Positions 31,601-40,488 of a stretch of 64,000 nucleotides of DNA are shown piece by piece. Position 1 is the first letter of the stretch. Every line of letters starts with the position of its first letter. Source of the stretch: Serratia fonticola (GTDB taxonomy: Bacteria; Pseudomonadota; Gammaproteobacteria; Enterobacterales; Enterobacteriaceae). The notes under the pieces were generated by a model that was not told where the DNA came from, did no database searches, and worked only from the letters and a program-made list of their open reading frames with translations. The stretch is from contig NZ_VFMK01000001.1 of assembly GCF_006715025.1 (NCBI RefSeq), positions 2,232,001 to 2,296,000 of the forward strand, given 5' to 3'. The translations under genes were made by a program, and so were the position numbers.

Positions 31601-34323
31601 AATTCCGCCAGGCGCAGGCCAACCTGAGAAAGCCGGTGCAGTGAGCCATTCAGTGCCAGCTGTAAATGCTGAATAAAAGGCCGACGCGGCGGTTTACGCA
31701 CCACATCCTGCAATAGCGCCAGCAGCGTGGGCAGCAGCAGAATAATGGCGAAGACGGCCAGCCAGTAACGGGTATCCGGCAGCCAGGTAAAACCAAAGAA
31801 CAACAGTAGCAGGAAGCAGGGGGCGACCAGACTACGGCGCAGGTTATCGAGCAGTTTCCAGCGCGACAAATGGCTTAACGGGTTGGCGACACGGGAACCG
31901 TCCTCGGTGGTCACTTTGGGGAGTAACCAGTTGAGCAGCTGCCAATCACCGCGGATCCAGCGCGAACGGCGCGCCACATCAACCAGATAATTGCTGGGAT
32001 ACTGCTCATAAAGCAATACATCGCTCAACAGGCCGGAGCGGGCATAGCAGCCCTCCAGTAAATCGTGGCTTAACACCAGGCTTTCCGGACAGGTGCCCGT
32101 CAGGCTGCGGGAAAAAACATCGACGTCATAAATCCCTTTACCGATAAACGAACCTTCGCCGAACAGATCCTGATAGATATCCGACGCCATCAACGTATAG
32201 GGATCGTTACCCGGCGTGCTACTGCACAGCGCGGCATAGCGGCTTTGGCCGTAAGAGGGGATTTCTTCTGCCATACGTGGCTGCAAAATGGCATAACCTT
32301 CCACTACCCGCTGAAGTTTGGCATCGTACTGCGGCTGATTCAGGGGATGTGCCATGGCGGCGATCAACTGATGTGCGGTTTCGCGGGGTAACACGGTATC
32401 GCTATCCAGAGTGATCACGTATTTGACGTTTTTAAGCACCTCCAACCCTTGGCCAACCTGAGTGGTAAATGCGTTGCCGTGATTACGCAGCCAGTCGTTT
32501 AGCGCGTTCAGTTTGCCACGTTTACGTTCCAGTCCCATCCAGGTCTGCTGCTTTTCATTCCATTGGCGATCGCGATGGAACAAGAAGAAGTGGCTGGGGC
32601 CTTCACATGCATAATGTGAGTTCAGCGCCGTTATTTTCTGGCTGGCATAAGCCAGTAGTTCGGCATCATCCGGGTGCTGTTGCTGTGCCGAATCATTAAA
32701 GTCGGTGAGCAGGGCAAAATGCAGGTGCTTCATTGCGTTGCCCAGATAACAGACTTCGAGGGTCGTGATCAATTGGTCAATCCCCGCTTTGCTGCCTATC
32801 AGCGTGGGGATCACCACCAGCGTGCGGAACTCGGCCGGGATGCCACAGGAAAAATCGAGCCTAGGCAGTGGCTGGGGGGAGCGGCTGCGCGTGGTGACCT
32901 CACTCAACAGATTGAGCACGAACTGACTGATCACGATCGCCAGAGGGAAGATCAGCAGCAGTAATCCCCAGACGATGCCGGTGTGATAGGTTTGGCGCAA
33001 CAGTACCGCAACGCTGGCGGTGGTGAGCAGACTAAGGCTACCGAGCCAGGAGAGCAGCGGGGACTGGTTTAGGGCATGACGAATACGTGTCACGCGCCCA
33101 AGCTGAACATCGAGCTGCTGCTCCAACTGTTGACGGCCATCATCGATCAGGTAATAGCCGATGTGATGCGTCCGCGGATCGCTGTTGGGATCTTCGGTGG
33201 CAATATGAGCCATGTTCAGCACGTGTTTCGCCACTCCGGCCTCGTTGTGCGAGCAGTGACGAGCCAGCATTTCGATCACATGACGATAGTTGTCGCGGGT
33301 ATCGAAATGCATCAAGGGATAAACCCCGGCGGGATCTTCACGCAGAGTCTGGTCAACATGACTCATGGTTTCGACAAACTCTGCCCAATCCATTTCGCTC
33401 AGCTGGCGCAGGCCAGAAATACTGTTGCTGACCGATAACTGGCTGACAGCCAGTTGCTGGTTAAAGCGATGGATCAGTTCATCGGCACTCAGACTGACTT
33501 CGGCCAGGCGTTGTTCAACCCAGGTCAGGGGCAATGCCAGCATGGTCCCGTGCCCTTGCAGGCGGCGCACCAGCTCGGCGACAAAGGCGCTGGTGCGCGG
33601 TGGGTTGGAGCGTGCCATATCGGCAATGACGATAATCAGGTTGGCGGGATCGTTTTCTGCCGATTCCAGCATTTTGGTAACCCAACTATCCGCCAGATTG
33701 CGTTCTTCCTGTGCCTGAGCCACTTCTTCCGCCACGCGGCGCAGGTTTTCAATCAACGCCAACCTCAGCATCCCCGGTAGTGCCCAAAGTTCGCCCAGCG
33801 TCAGGTTGGCTTCTTTTTGGTAGGCGGCGATATAGCGTGTCAGGCTTTCTGCATCCCAGCGTCCGTCACCGTGCGCTATGGCTTCGGTGGCAATATCGTA
33901 AATCCGCGGGCAGTTATGCGGTGAAGTGAGCTGTGGCAACCCGCGGCCAAAAGTTTTCGGCAGATGGTGACGGACAACGCGGATTTGCTCCTCGATCAGG
34001 TAAAAGTTATCGAGCAGCCAATCCCCCGCAGGTGTCATGGTACTTTTTTTGCCATTACTCAACTGACGGCAACTTTCAGCTAAAATCTGCTCGTTATTAT
34101 CGAGGCGCTTGAGCAAATGGTAGGGCGTCTTACGCGTGGCCAGTTTGTGTGAGCGCGCCAGTCGCTGCCCGTAGCGCTCCATTTGATCGACGGAAAACAG
34201 CTCTGCCTTGATATTGCTGGCGGGAGGTGTTTCGGCAGCAGTCCGGTTATGTCGTAATGGTAACCGGGGGACTGAGGGGCTGTGGTGATGCTTCTTTAAC
34301 CAATTAATAAGTATTTCTTTCAC
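25678..34323 (-). CDS. ndvB: Cyclic beta-1,2-glucan synthase (NdvB/Cgs type)
   Basis: This giant inner-membrane enzyme of 2881 residues makes cyclic beta-1,2-glucans from UDP-glucose. The GT84 glycosyltransferase domain (about 480-800) has a DSDT motif at about 638-642 and RWIRGDWQ at about 784-791. Hydrophobic membrane regions are at about 424-471, 831-869 and 954-998. Then come the two glycoamylase-like/carbohydrate-binding regions (SESGYFGFDALQNYQYH near 1430). The C-terminal glycoside phosphorylase-like GH94 domain carries GDWNDGMN at about 2564-2571, the catalytic-acid motif that trims the chain. Brucella Cgs is of similar size. The start is GTG, with GGAG 8 nt upstream. No ndvA-type exporter gene is adjacent. 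Divergent from menF. Confidence 0.93.
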   Translation of the reverse strand: MKEILINWLKKHHHSPSVPRLPLRHNRTAAETPPASNIKAELFSVDQMERYGQRLARSHKLATRKTPYHLLKRLDNNEQILAESCRQLSNGKKSTMTPAGDWLLDNFYLIEEQIRVVRHHLPKTFGRGLPQLTSPHNCPRIYDIATEAIAHGDGRWDAESLTRYIAAYQKEANLTLGELWALPGMLRLALIENLRRVAEEVAQAQEERNLADSWVTKMLESAENDPANLIIVIADMARSNPPRTSAFVAELVRRLQGHGTMLALPLTWVEQRLAEVSLSADELIHRFNQQLAVSQLSVSNSISGLRQLSEMDWAEFVETMSHVDQTLREDPAGVYPLMHFDTRDNYRHVIEMLARHCSHNEAGVAKHVLNMAHIATEDPNSDPRTHHIGYYLIDDGRQQLEQQLDVQLGRVTRIRHALNQSPLLSWLGSLSLLTTASVAVLLRQTYHTGIVWGLLLLIFPLAIVISQFVLNLLSEVTTRSRSPQPLPRLDFSCGIPAEFRTLVVIPTLIGSKAGIDQLITTLEVCYLGNAMKHLHFALLTDFNDSAQQQHPDDAELLAYASQKITALNSHYACEGPSHFFLFHRDRQWNEKQQTWMGLERKRGKLNALNDWLRNHGNAFTTQVGQGLEVLKNVKYVITLDSDTVLPRETAHQLIAAMAHPLNQPQYDAKLQRVVEGYAILQPRMAEEIPSYGQSRYAALCSSTPGNDPYTLMASDIYQDLFGEGSFIGKGIYDVDVFSRSLTGTCPESLVLSHDLLEGCYARSGLLSDVLLYEQYPSNYLVDVARRSRWIRGDWQLLNWLLPKVTTEDGSRVANPLSHLSRWKLLDNLRRSLVAPCFLLLLFFGFTWLPDTRYWLAVFAIILLLPTLLALLQDVVRKPPRRPFIQHLQLALNGSLHRLSQVGLRLAELPHEALYSLKAIGITLWRLLVSKRNLQEWTSFDQSKHHLAITLENFYRSLWINPFAGVLLLVLAAFSGPLALLVAVPFATLWILSPFLLYTLSQEPQRSKTALDDQQRRFLRQTSRETWEFFATFVNQQENWLPPDNFQEIPEPVIAHRTSPTNIGLALLADLTAYDFGYITLSEALQRIVQTLDTLDRMEHYRGHLYNWYDTRTLEPLTPRYVSSVDSGNFAGHLLTLSAGLPALATQPIIEPLRILAGLEDTLALLELHWGVAAPKVLHKLRKHWEQAQNAHPASLLAELNAMRHASNGLQEPALQQGDEVKRWAGAIHQQLNQFCAEWALWFGWFSDSMPDLKQVPSLQWLANPPNGLTLSAEQQTQLDTVTQLAKERLAQLTLLQRRLENMAQMDFSFLYDEATHLLTVGFNCDQNRADSGKYDLLASEIRLTNYVAIATNQLPQRSWFALGRLFTVIDKEPALMSWSGSMFEYLMPQLVMPAYPDTLLVQMCRAAVDRQIAWGKERGVPWGVSESGYFGFDALQNYQYHAFGVPGLGLRRGLGDDMVIAPYATMMALIVNPNSACSNLVELEKNGAKGRYGFYEALDYTTSRLSRGQLYVIVRSYMAHHQGMSFLALSHLLLDAPMVKRFASYPAFLSARLLLQERVPDAVELYSTRRHFETHEGTIKPASFAAREFTRVDSPIPEVQLLSNANYHLMITQTGGSYSRWQNLALTRWREDATCDNWGAFCYLRDPQTGEVWSNTWHPTGGAEKGYHAVFNDAGAEFLRKQGMLSVKTQVVISPEDDIELRRLTLVNRGKQPRIIEITSYAEVVLAPASNDLAHPAFSNLFVQTELLPDQDAILCHRRPREPKEKSPWLLHMMTVPGGSHQTSFETDRAKFIGRGRTPANPQALYQNQPLSNSAGPVIDPIIAIRQRIRLEPNVPLTLDIFYGVCEDRVTSLAMLEKYRDRHMADRIFELAWSHSQVVLRQLNANEEDANLFNRLASAVVFPAQEMRAASSEIINNRRGQSGLWGYSISGDLPIVLLSVTDSENIGLVKQLIQAHNYWRLKGLQVDLVILNEDSGGYRQELQNQIMGLIAAGMESSLTDKPGGIFVRSGEHMSPEDHTLLLSVVRVYLDDRRGGLVEQLNQRLQMPQSLQQPLGPPTASSKLATVANLPRNQHSPQLPIIDKLQFFNGYGGFSEDGREYVIAMNESKITPAPWSNVIANPMFGSVISESGQAYTWYENAHEYRLTPWENDPICDRSGEAFYLRDEESGHIWSPTPLPARGRGHYLTRHGFGYSVFDHRESGIDSQLTMLVAKDAPVKLYLLTLTNTSGRTRKLSTTGYAEFILGDLRQKSAMHVVTRAATPQGGCGILATNHYTSSGSPRTAFFGVTGVHCSITGDRREFIGRNGSLADPAVLKLRRLSGRVGAGLDPCGAVQSAISMIDGDQRSFVFVLGLGQDADEAESLLRQYLREDALRHELQQIEEYWHTLLNKVQIGTPHPAVDLLANGWLLYQTLSCRIYARSGYYQSGGAFGFRDQLQDTLALTHAMPERMREQILLCASRQFIEGDVQHWWHPPQGNGVRTRCSDDYLWLPLAICHYLDATDDQEILEEQVGYLEARKLAQGEESSYEQPGVSTEKESLYLHGARALRHGLTFGEHGLPLMGAGDWNDGMNMVGLEGRGESVWLGFFLFHILQRYGKLATRRGDQELAELCREEAEKLKTNLHSHAWDGEWYRRGYFDSGEPLGSAQSAECRIDAIAQSWSILSGGGEKARSAQAMQSLDKHLVDNQAGIIQLLTPPFDGNGPNPGYIRGYLPGVRENGGQYTHGAVWAVMAFAEMGNIERAWELMALINPINHSLNSTSAERYKVEPYVATADIYAVAPHIGRGGWSWYTGSAGWMYRLIIESLLGLQRRGNTLSINTRLPADWPAVTLNYREGSSEYQLTLRQGEGDTQVIIDGELQPEPVITLKDEGKTYQVDVILGR

Positions 34324-34622
34324 GCAAAAAGCTCCTTACATCAGGCCCAAAGGACAGCCGGTCATTACCGTTGGCGGGCGGTGAACATCCTGAATTAATC
34401 ATCGATTTGATATGGCAAGGGTTCACGTCGGTAGGAACATCGTTTTTAAGTATAGACCGGTCATATAATGGTGGTTGTTTTTTAATCTAATGCTTTAATT
34501 TTAATAAACTATATGTCGCTAAGGCTATTCAGTAACTGAGCATTAACTGAAGGTATTTTTCCGCCCGCAGATGTTGATTTACCGTATAATTCCCCACATA
34601 GCGTTTGGTTAATGAGGTAGCA
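34324..34622. promoter_or_regulatory. Divergent region between cyclic glucan synthase and menF
   Basis: This 299-bp, mostly AT-rich region has no gene. A consensus -10 hexamer TATAAT at 34585-34590 faces menF but lacks a good -35. A second TATAAT occurs near 34463-34470. ROB-like or Rcs-like operators were looked for but none was convincing. Confidence 0.4.
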
Positions 34623-35909
34623 GTGGAACAACTTTCGGGATTGCTGCGGCAGTTAAGCCAGCAGCTTGAGCAAGACTTTCCCTCAGAAGCCGGATTTCGG
34701 CAGATAACCTTGGCGGTTCCTGGTCGTCTGACGGAACTGTTGTTGGAATGGTTGGCAGCACAGACGCTGTTTCCTCAGTTTTACTGGTGCCATCGCGAAG
34801 GGCTGCAAGAGGTTGCGGTATGCGGCTCAGCCAGGCAGTTTTTACATCCAGCACAGGCACAGGCATTTGTGACGTCGTATCCCGGAGCCCGGCTCTGGGG
34901 GCTTAACGCCTTTGACGGTGATGCGTTATTGCTGTTGCCGCGCCTGGAGATTCTCCGCCGCAAGGGCAAAGGCGAACTGACGCTTAATCTGTTCTCTGAA
35001 CAGGCATTGGACCGCGATGCCAAGGCTGCACGAGCCTGGCTAAACAATCTGGTGGTGGCGAAACCGATCGCGGATTTACAGGTGAAGGTGCGTTCGGTAC
35101 AACATCAACCGGAGCGTGCCGGGTGGGAAATCATGCTGCGCGACGCGCTGAAGGCGATAGATCGGCAGCAGATGGATAAGGTGGTGCTGGCTCGCAGCTC
35201 GTTGTTAACGCTGGAAAACCCGCTATTTGCGCCAGCGTTAATGGCCGCCAGCCGCAGAGTGAATCACCAATGTTACCACTTTATGATGCGCATTGATGCT
35301 CATTCCGCTTTTCTTGGCTCCAGCCCGGAAAGATTGTACCTGCGCGAAGGGCAGCATCTGCTGACTGAAGCCTTGGCCGGTACCGTTGCCAACCATCCAG
35401 ATGATCAACAGGCTGGGGAATTGGCCGAGTGGTTGCGGCACGACCTGAAGAACCAACAGGAAAACCTGCTGGTGGTCGATGACATCTGCCAGCGTCTGCA
35501 AGGTGGTGCCAGCGCGGTGGATGTATTACCTCCCGAAGTCGTGCGGTTGCGCAAGGTGCAGCATCTAAGGCGGCGCATTGAAGGGCAACTGAACCATTGT
35601 GATGATGCCGACTGTCTGCAACGGCTTCAGCCAACGGCAGCGGTCGCCGGTTTGCCGCGTCAGGCGGCGCGTGATTTTATCCGTCAGCATGAACCTTTTT
35701 CTCGCCGTTGGTATGCCGGTTCTGCCGGTTACCTTTCTGCCGCTCAGGCCGAGTTTTGTGTCGCTTTGCGTTCCTGCCAGATAGATGATGCCCAGGTTCG
35801 ACTGTATGCCGGGGCCGGGATTGTTGCCGGTTCGGATCCCGCTCAGGAGTGGCAAGAGATTGAAAATAAAGCCGCTGGATTGCGTACGTTGCTACAACCT
35901 GAGAAATAA
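34623..35909 (+). CDS. menF: Isochorismate synthase MenF
   Basis: This 428-residue chorismate-using enzyme converts chorismate to isochorismate, the first step of menaquinone synthesis. Conserved family stretches are [53 protein letters not shown] and [19 protein letters not shown] with the C-terminal magnesium-binding glutamates. I chose the GTG at 34623, preceded by GAGG at a spacing of 5; a TTG at 34605 in frame is an alternative. A gap of 293 bp separates it from menD. Confidence 0.94.
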   Translation: MEQLSGLLRQLSQQLEQDFPSEAGFRQITLAVPGRLTELLLEWLAAQTLFPQFYWCHREGLQEVAVCGSARQFLHPAQAQAFVTSYPGARLWGLNAFDGDALLLLPRLEILRRKGKGELTLNLFSEQALDRDAKAARAWLNNLVVAKPIADLQVKVRSVQHQPERAGWEIMLRDALKAIDRQQMDKVVLARSSLLTLENPLFAPALMAASRRVNHQCYHFMMRIDAHSAFLGSSPERLYLREGQHLLTEALAGTVANHPDDQQAGELAEWLRHDLKNQQENLLVVDDICQRLQGGASAVDVLPPEVVRLRKVQHLRRRIEGQLNHCDDADCLQRLQPTAAVAGLPRQAARDFIRQHEPFSRRWYAGSAGYLSAAQAEFCVALRSCQIDDAQVRLYAGAGIVAGSDPAQEWQEIENKAAGLRTLLQPEK

Positions 35910-36024
35910 CGTTGAACGGTTGAGAGCCAGATTGAGCGGTTTGATCTTCGTGTGTAAACTTATTGTGATTTATATGTTTGTTTTTTGTCCCCGTCCAGCT
36001 GTCAATGACCGTTGAGGGACGAAA

Positions 36025-36052
36025 TTGATTTATTCAGGGGTAGGGCTATAAA
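36025..36052 (+). promoter_or_regulatory. Putative sigma-70 promoter for menDHBCE
   Basis: TTGATT (36025-36030), a 16-bp spacer and TATAAA (36047-36052) lie in the 293-bp menF-menD gap, giving a leader of about 140 nt. A hairpin (TTTTGCG / CGCAAAA, 36077-36094) follows within that leader. Confidence 0.55.
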
Positions 36053-36202
36053 AACCTGCCACAGGGATAGACGCGTTTTTGCGCCAGCGCAAAAGCCGTG
36101 AAGATAATTACTTTTATAATTCAGAGTTATGACTCCTGGAATGCTACCTCCTTCGGGTGAGCCTCGGCGTGTAACCTCTGTTTACTGACTTGTGAGCGAA
36201 TT

Positions 36203-37876
36203 ATGTCGACAAGTGTTTTTAATCGCCGGTGGGCGGCGTTGTTGCTGGAAACGCTGGTCCGCCATGGGGTCCGGCATGTCTGCATCGCTCCGGGATCGCG
36301 CTCCACGCCGTTGACGCTGGCGGCTGCGGCAAACCGCGCCTTTATCTGTCATACCCATTTTGATGAGCGAGGGCTGGGTCACTTGGCGCTCGGTCTGGCA
36401 AAAGCCACTCGTGAACCCGTCGCGGTGATTGTCACCTCTGGCACGGCAGCGGCCAACCTCTATCCTTCGCTGATTGAGGCCGGACTCACTGGTGAACGGC
36501 TGGTATTTCTCACCGCCGATCGCCCTCCCGAGCTGATTGACTGCGGTGCCAATCAGGCTATTCGTCAGAATGGCCTCTATGCGAGTCATCCAACGCTGAA
36601 TATCGATCTGCCCCGTCCAAGCCCGGATATCCCGGCTCGCTGGCTGGTTTCTACCCTGGACAGCGCCATGGCGCGTCTGTTAAATGGCGCGTTACATATT
36701 AACTGCCCATTTGCCGAACCCCTGTATGGTGGTGATGAACAGCAGTATGCAGAATGGTCGGCGGCGCTAGGGGACTGGTGGCAGGATACGCATCCCTGGC
36801 TGCGTGGGGTCGATCCTCATCAGGTTTTGAAACAGCCGGACTGGTTTTTCTGGCGGCAAAAGCGCGGCGTTGTTATTGCCGGGCGGATGAGTGCCGAAGA
36901 GGGCGTGCAACTGGCCGAGTGGGCAGGCATGCTCGGCTGGCCGCTGATCGGCGATGTGCTTTCGCAGACGGGGCAGCCGTTGCCCTGTGCCGACCTGTGG
37001 CTGGCTAACCCACAGGCACGTCATCTGTTGGAGAATGCACAACTGGTGATACAGTTTGGCAGCAGCCTGACGGGGAAACGCCTGTTGCAATGGCAAGAGC
37101 ACTGTCGACCAGAGGAGTTTTGGTTAATCGATGATCTGCCAGGTCGCCTGGATCCTGCGCATCATCGTGGCCGTCGTATTCGTTCTCGCGTCGGTGAATG
37201 GCTCGATTTACACCCGGCGCAGCCGCGTTCGCCGTGGGCTGGCGATCTGTCGGCGCTGGCGGACGATGCATTTGATGCAACCGCGAAATATCTGGTTAAC
37301 CGCTTTGGTGAGGCGCAATTGGCCCATCGTTTGTCGGAGCTGTTACCGGAAAACGGTCAGCTGTTTCTTGGCAATAGCCTGATTGTTCGCTTGATCGATG
37401 CGTTGGCCCAGTTGCCAGCCGGATATCCGGTGTTCAGTAATCGCGGTGCCAGCGGGATTGACGGATTGATCTCTACCGCTGCCGGTGTGCAACGTGCGAC
37501 GGCGAAACCCACGCTGGCGATAGTGGGCGATCTTTCAGCCTTGTACGATCTGAACGCACTGGCGTTGTTGCGCCAATGTTCGGCGCCCACGGTGTTGATC
37601 GTCGTGAACAATAACGGTGGGCAGATTTTCTCGCTGTTGCCAACGCCGGAGGCGGAGCGCCAGCGCTTTTACTGCATGCCGCAGGACGTGGCGTTCAGCC
37701 ATGCGGCGGCCATGTTCCAGCTCAATTATGCCTGCCCGGAAAACTGGGGCCAGTTGCAACAGGCGGTTGAGCTTGCCTTACGTCACAGCGGAGCAACGCT
37801 GATTGAGCTACAGGTTCCCCCGAGTGATGGGGCTGAAACCCTGCAGCATCTGGTACAACTGATGGCGGCTAAATAA
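36203..37876 (+). CDS. menD: MenD, SEPHCHC synthase
   Basis: This 557-residue thiamine-diphosphate enzyme joins 2-oxoglutarate and isochorismate (2-succinyl-5-enolpyruvyl-6-hydroxy-3-cyclohexene-1-carboxylate synthase). MenD signatures visible are [71 protein letters not shown] and the cofactor-binding [17 protein letters not shown] followed by [13 protein letters not shown] 36203 is the E. coli-like start. The stop codon overlaps the menH start by one base. Confidence 0.96.
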   Translation: MSTSVFNRRWAALLLETLVRHGVRHVCIAPGSRSTPLTLAAAANRAFICHTHFDERGLGHLALGLAKATREPVAVIVTSGTAAANLYPSLIEAGLTGERLVFLTADRPPELIDCGANQAIRQNGLYASHPTLNIDLPRPSPDIPARWLVSTLDSAMARLLNGALHINCPFAEPLYGGDEQQYAEWSAALGDWWQDTHPWLRGVDPHQVLKQPDWFFWRQKRGVVIAGRMSAEEGVQLAEWAGMLGWPLIGDVLSQTGQPLPCADLWLANPQARHLLENAQLVIQFGSSLTGKRLLQWQEHCRPEEFWLIDDLPGRLDPAHHRGRRIRSRVGEWLDLHPAQPRSPWAGDLSALADDAFDATAKYLVNRFGEAQLAHRLSELLPENGQLFLGNSLIVRLIDALAQLPAGYPVFSNRGASGIDGLISTAAGVQRATAKPTLAIVGDLSALYDLNALALLRQCSAPTVLIVVNNNGGQIFSLLPTPEAERQRFYCMPQDVAFSHAAAMFQLNYACPENWGQLQQAVELALRHSGATLIELQVPPSDGAETLQHLVQLMAAK

Positions 37877-38664
37877 TGCTGGCTTCCCGCGTTCTACAAT
37901 CTGGTGAAAATCATCGCCCGTGGCTGGTCTGGTTACATGGCCTGTTGGGCAATAACAATGAATGGCGGGTGATCGCTTCCCGCTGTGAACAATGGCCATC
38001 GCTGGCCATTGACCTGCCCGGCCATGGTGATTCCGCAGCGCAATCCTGTCTGGATTTTGCCGATGTCAGCCAGCAAATCAGCGCCACGTTACAGCAACAT
38101 CAGATTGAACGTTATTGGCTTATCGGCTATTCACTGGGTGGGCGTATTGCCATGTATCACGCCTGCTACGGCGAGCAGCAGGGGCTACAAGGTATTGTGA
38201 TCGAAGGGGGAAACCCTGGGTTAGAAAGCGAAACCCAGCGTGCCGAACGCCGTGCACATGATGCCCGCTGGGCAACCCGTTTTCGCTCTGAACCTATCGG
38301 GCAAGTGCTGGCGGATTGGTATCAACAGCCGGTCTTTGCCGATCTCAGTACGGTACACCGTGACGCGTTGATCGCTGCCCGTTCTGATAACCATGGCCCG
38401 GCGGTTGCCGATATGCTGGAGGCAACGTCGCTTGGGTGCCAGCCTTGGCTGGTACCAAAATTACAACGTCTGGCACTGCCGATGAAAGTATTGTGCGGTG
38501 CTGACGACCACAAATTCCAGGCGTTGGCACGTGAGGCCGGTTTGCCCTTGGGCACCGTGCCGCAGGCGGGCCATAACGCACATCTCGCAAACCCGGCGGA
38601 TTTCGCCGCCGCGTTACATGAATTTCTTGATAATAAAGGAACCGAACATGCTTTATCCGAATGA
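37876..38664 (+). CDS. menH: MenH, SHCHC synthase
   Basis: This alpha/beta-hydrolase-fold enzyme of 262 residues eliminates pyruvate from SEPHCHC to give SHCHC. The nucleophile Ser86 lies in GYSLGG, as in E. coli. The oxyanion-region [12 protein letters not shown] and DLPGHG precede it, and the catalytic His lies in QAGHNAHL near residue 232. It overlaps menD by 1 nt and menB by 17 nt, so translation is probably coupled. Confidence 0.95.
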   Translation: MLASRVLQSGENHRPWLVWLHGLLGNNNEWRVIASRCEQWPSLAIDLPGHGDSAAQSCLDFADVSQQISATLQQHQIERYWLIGYSLGGRIAMYHACYGEQQGLQGIVIEGGNPGLESETQRAERRAHDARWATRFRSEPIGQVLADWYQQPVFADLSTVHRDALIAARSDNHGPAVADMLEATSLGCQPWLVPKLQRLALPMKVLCGADDHKFQALAREAGLPLGTVPQAGHNAHLANPADFAAALHEFLDNKGTEHALSE

Positions 38665-39505
38665 AGAACAACTGTACGCCGCGATTGACTGGCAGGACTG
38701 CTCTGGTGATTTTGAAGACATCCTGTATCACAAATCCAGTGATGGCATCGCGAAGATCACCATAAACCGCCCGCAGGTGCGTAATGCATTCCGACCACAT
38801 ACGGTAAAGGAAATGATTGAGGCGTTGGCGAATGCGCGTTATGACGACGGTATTGGCACCATTATCCTGACTGGCGCTGGCGATAAAGCCTTCTGTTCCG
38901 GTGGCGATCAGAAAGTGCGCGGTGACTACGGCGGCTATCGTGATGACAGCGGCGTACATCATCTCAACGTGCTCGACTTCCAGCGCCAGATCCGCACGTG
39001 CCCTAAACCTGTCGTGGCGATGGTGGCCGGTTATTCTATCGGTGGCGGCCATGTGCTGCATATGATGTGCGATCTGACCATCGCGGCAGACAATGCCATT
39101 TTTGGCCAGACCGGGCCGAAGGTCGGCTCCTTTGACGGTGGTTGGGGCGCTTCTTACATGGCGCGTATTGTTGGGCAGAAGAAAGCCCGTGAAATCTGGT
39201 TCCTGTGCCGCCAGTATGATGCCGCCGCCGCGCTGGACATGGGGCTGGTCAACACCGTCGTCCCGCTGGCCGATTTGGAAAAAGAAACCGTTCGCTGGTG
39301 CCGTGAGATGCTGCAGAACAGCCCGATGGCGTTGCGTTGTCTGAAGGCAGCACTGAACGCCGACTGTGATGGTCAGGCGGGGCTGCAGGAACTGGCCGGT
39401 AACGCCACCATGCTGTTCTATATGACCGATGAAGGTCAGGAAGGGCGCAACGCATTCAACGAAAAACGCCAGCCAGACTTCAGCAAATTCAAGCGTAATC
39501 CGTAA
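38648..39505 (+). CDS. menB: MenB, 1,4-dihydroxy-2-naphthoyl-CoA synthase
   Basis: The crotonase-fold ring-closing enzyme has 285 residues, identical in length to E. coli MenB. The sequence [56 protein letters not shown] and [12 protein letters not shown] is almost invariant. ATG 38648 ([10 protein letters not shown]) follows AAAGGAACCG and lies inside the 3' end of menH. A longer open frame upstream is a menH shadow. menC starts on the last base of its stop codon. Confidence 0.97.
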   Translation: MLYPNEEQLYAAIDWQDCSGDFEDILYHKSSDGIAKITINRPQVRNAFRPHTVKEMIEALANARYDDGIGTIILTGAGDKAFCSGGDQKVRGDYGGYRDDSGVHHLNVLDFQRQIRTCPKPVVAMVAGYSIGGGHVLHMMCDLTIAADNAIFGQTGPKVGSFDGGWGASYMARIVGQKKAREIWFLCRQYDAAAALDMGLVNTVVPLADLEKETVRWCREMLQNSPMALRCLKAALNADCDGQAGLQELAGNATMLFYMTDEGQEGRNAFNEKRQPDFSKFKRNP

Positions 39506-40488
39506 TGACGATGCTAACCCGTGTTGCTGCGATCTATCGCTATAGCCTGCCGATGGAGGCAGGCGTGGTGCTGCGCAATCAGCGGCTGAAGACCCGTGAT
39601 GGCTTGTTGATCCACCTACAACAGGGCGAGCAGCAAGGATGGGGAGAGATAGCGCCTTTGCCGGAGTTCAGTGAAGAGACGCTTGAACAGGCACAAGAGG
39701 CGTTGTTGAACTGGGTCCAGGCGTGGCTTGCGGGCGAAGATACCGCAGCCAGCGAGTGGCCTTCTGTCGCGTTCGGCACCAGCTGTGCCTTGGCCGAGCT
39801 GACGGGGCAATTGCCGCAGCAGGCCGATTACCGCAAGGCGCCGCTGTGTACTGGCGATCCCGACGAGTTGTTTGACCTGTTGTCTGCACTGCCGGGGGAG
39901 AAAGTGGCCAAGGTGAAAGTTGGCCTGTATGAAGCCGTGCGTGATGGCATGGTGGTTAACGTGTTATTGGAAGCATTGCCCGACCTCAAGCTGCGATTGG
40001 ATGCCAACCGTAGCTGGACGCGAGCCAAAGCAGACGGCTTTGCTAAATACGTTAACCCTGAGTGGCGCGATCGCATCGCCTTTCTCGAAGAACCCTGTAA
40101 AACCCGCGATGAGTCGCGTGATTTTGCGCAAACAACAGGCATCGCCATCGCCTGGGATGAGAGCGTGAGAGAGGCTGATTTTGTCGTGCAGGCGGAGCCG
40201 GGGGTGGCGGCCATTGTTATCAAGCCGACGCTGGTGGGGAGCCTGGCGCGTTGCCGTGAGTTGGTGAAGCAAGCGCATCAGGCCGGTCTGGTGGCGGTGA
40301 TCAGTTCCAGCATTGAGTCCAGCCTGGGGCTGACGCAGTTGGCACGTATCGCCCATTGGCTGACGCCAGCCACGGTGCCGGGGCTGGATACGCTAAACCT
40401 GATGCAGGCACAGTTGCTACGTCGTTGGCCAGAAAGTACCTTGCCGCTTGTGGATGCCGATGCCTTGGAGTGCGTATGGCGCAGTTGA
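39505..40488 (+). CDS. menC: MenC, o-succinylbenzoate synthase
   Basis: This 327-residue enolase-superfamily enzyme dehydrates SHCHC to o-succinylbenzoate. The acid/base lysine is in KVKVGLY, the metal ligands are in [15 protein letters not shown] and AWDESV, and the second catalytic lysine is in [11 protein letters not shown]. An internal ATG at 39511 is an alternative start. It overlaps menE by 13 nt. Confidence 0.95.
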   Translation: MTMLTRVAAIYRYSLPMEAGVVLRNQRLKTRDGLLIHLQQGEQQGWGEIAPLPEFSEETLEQAQEALLNWVQAWLAGEDTAASEWPSVAFGTSCALAELTGQLPQQADYRKAPLCTGDPDELFDLLSALPGEKVAKVKVGLYEAVRDGMVVNVLLEALPDLKLRLDANRSWTRAKADGFAKYVNPEWRDRIAFLEEPCKTRDESRDFAQTTGIAIAWDESVREADFVVQAEPGVAAIVIKPTLVGSLARCRELVKQAHQAGLVAVISSSIESSLGLTQLARIAHWLTPATVPGLDTLNLMQAQLLRRWPESTLPLVDADALECVWRS

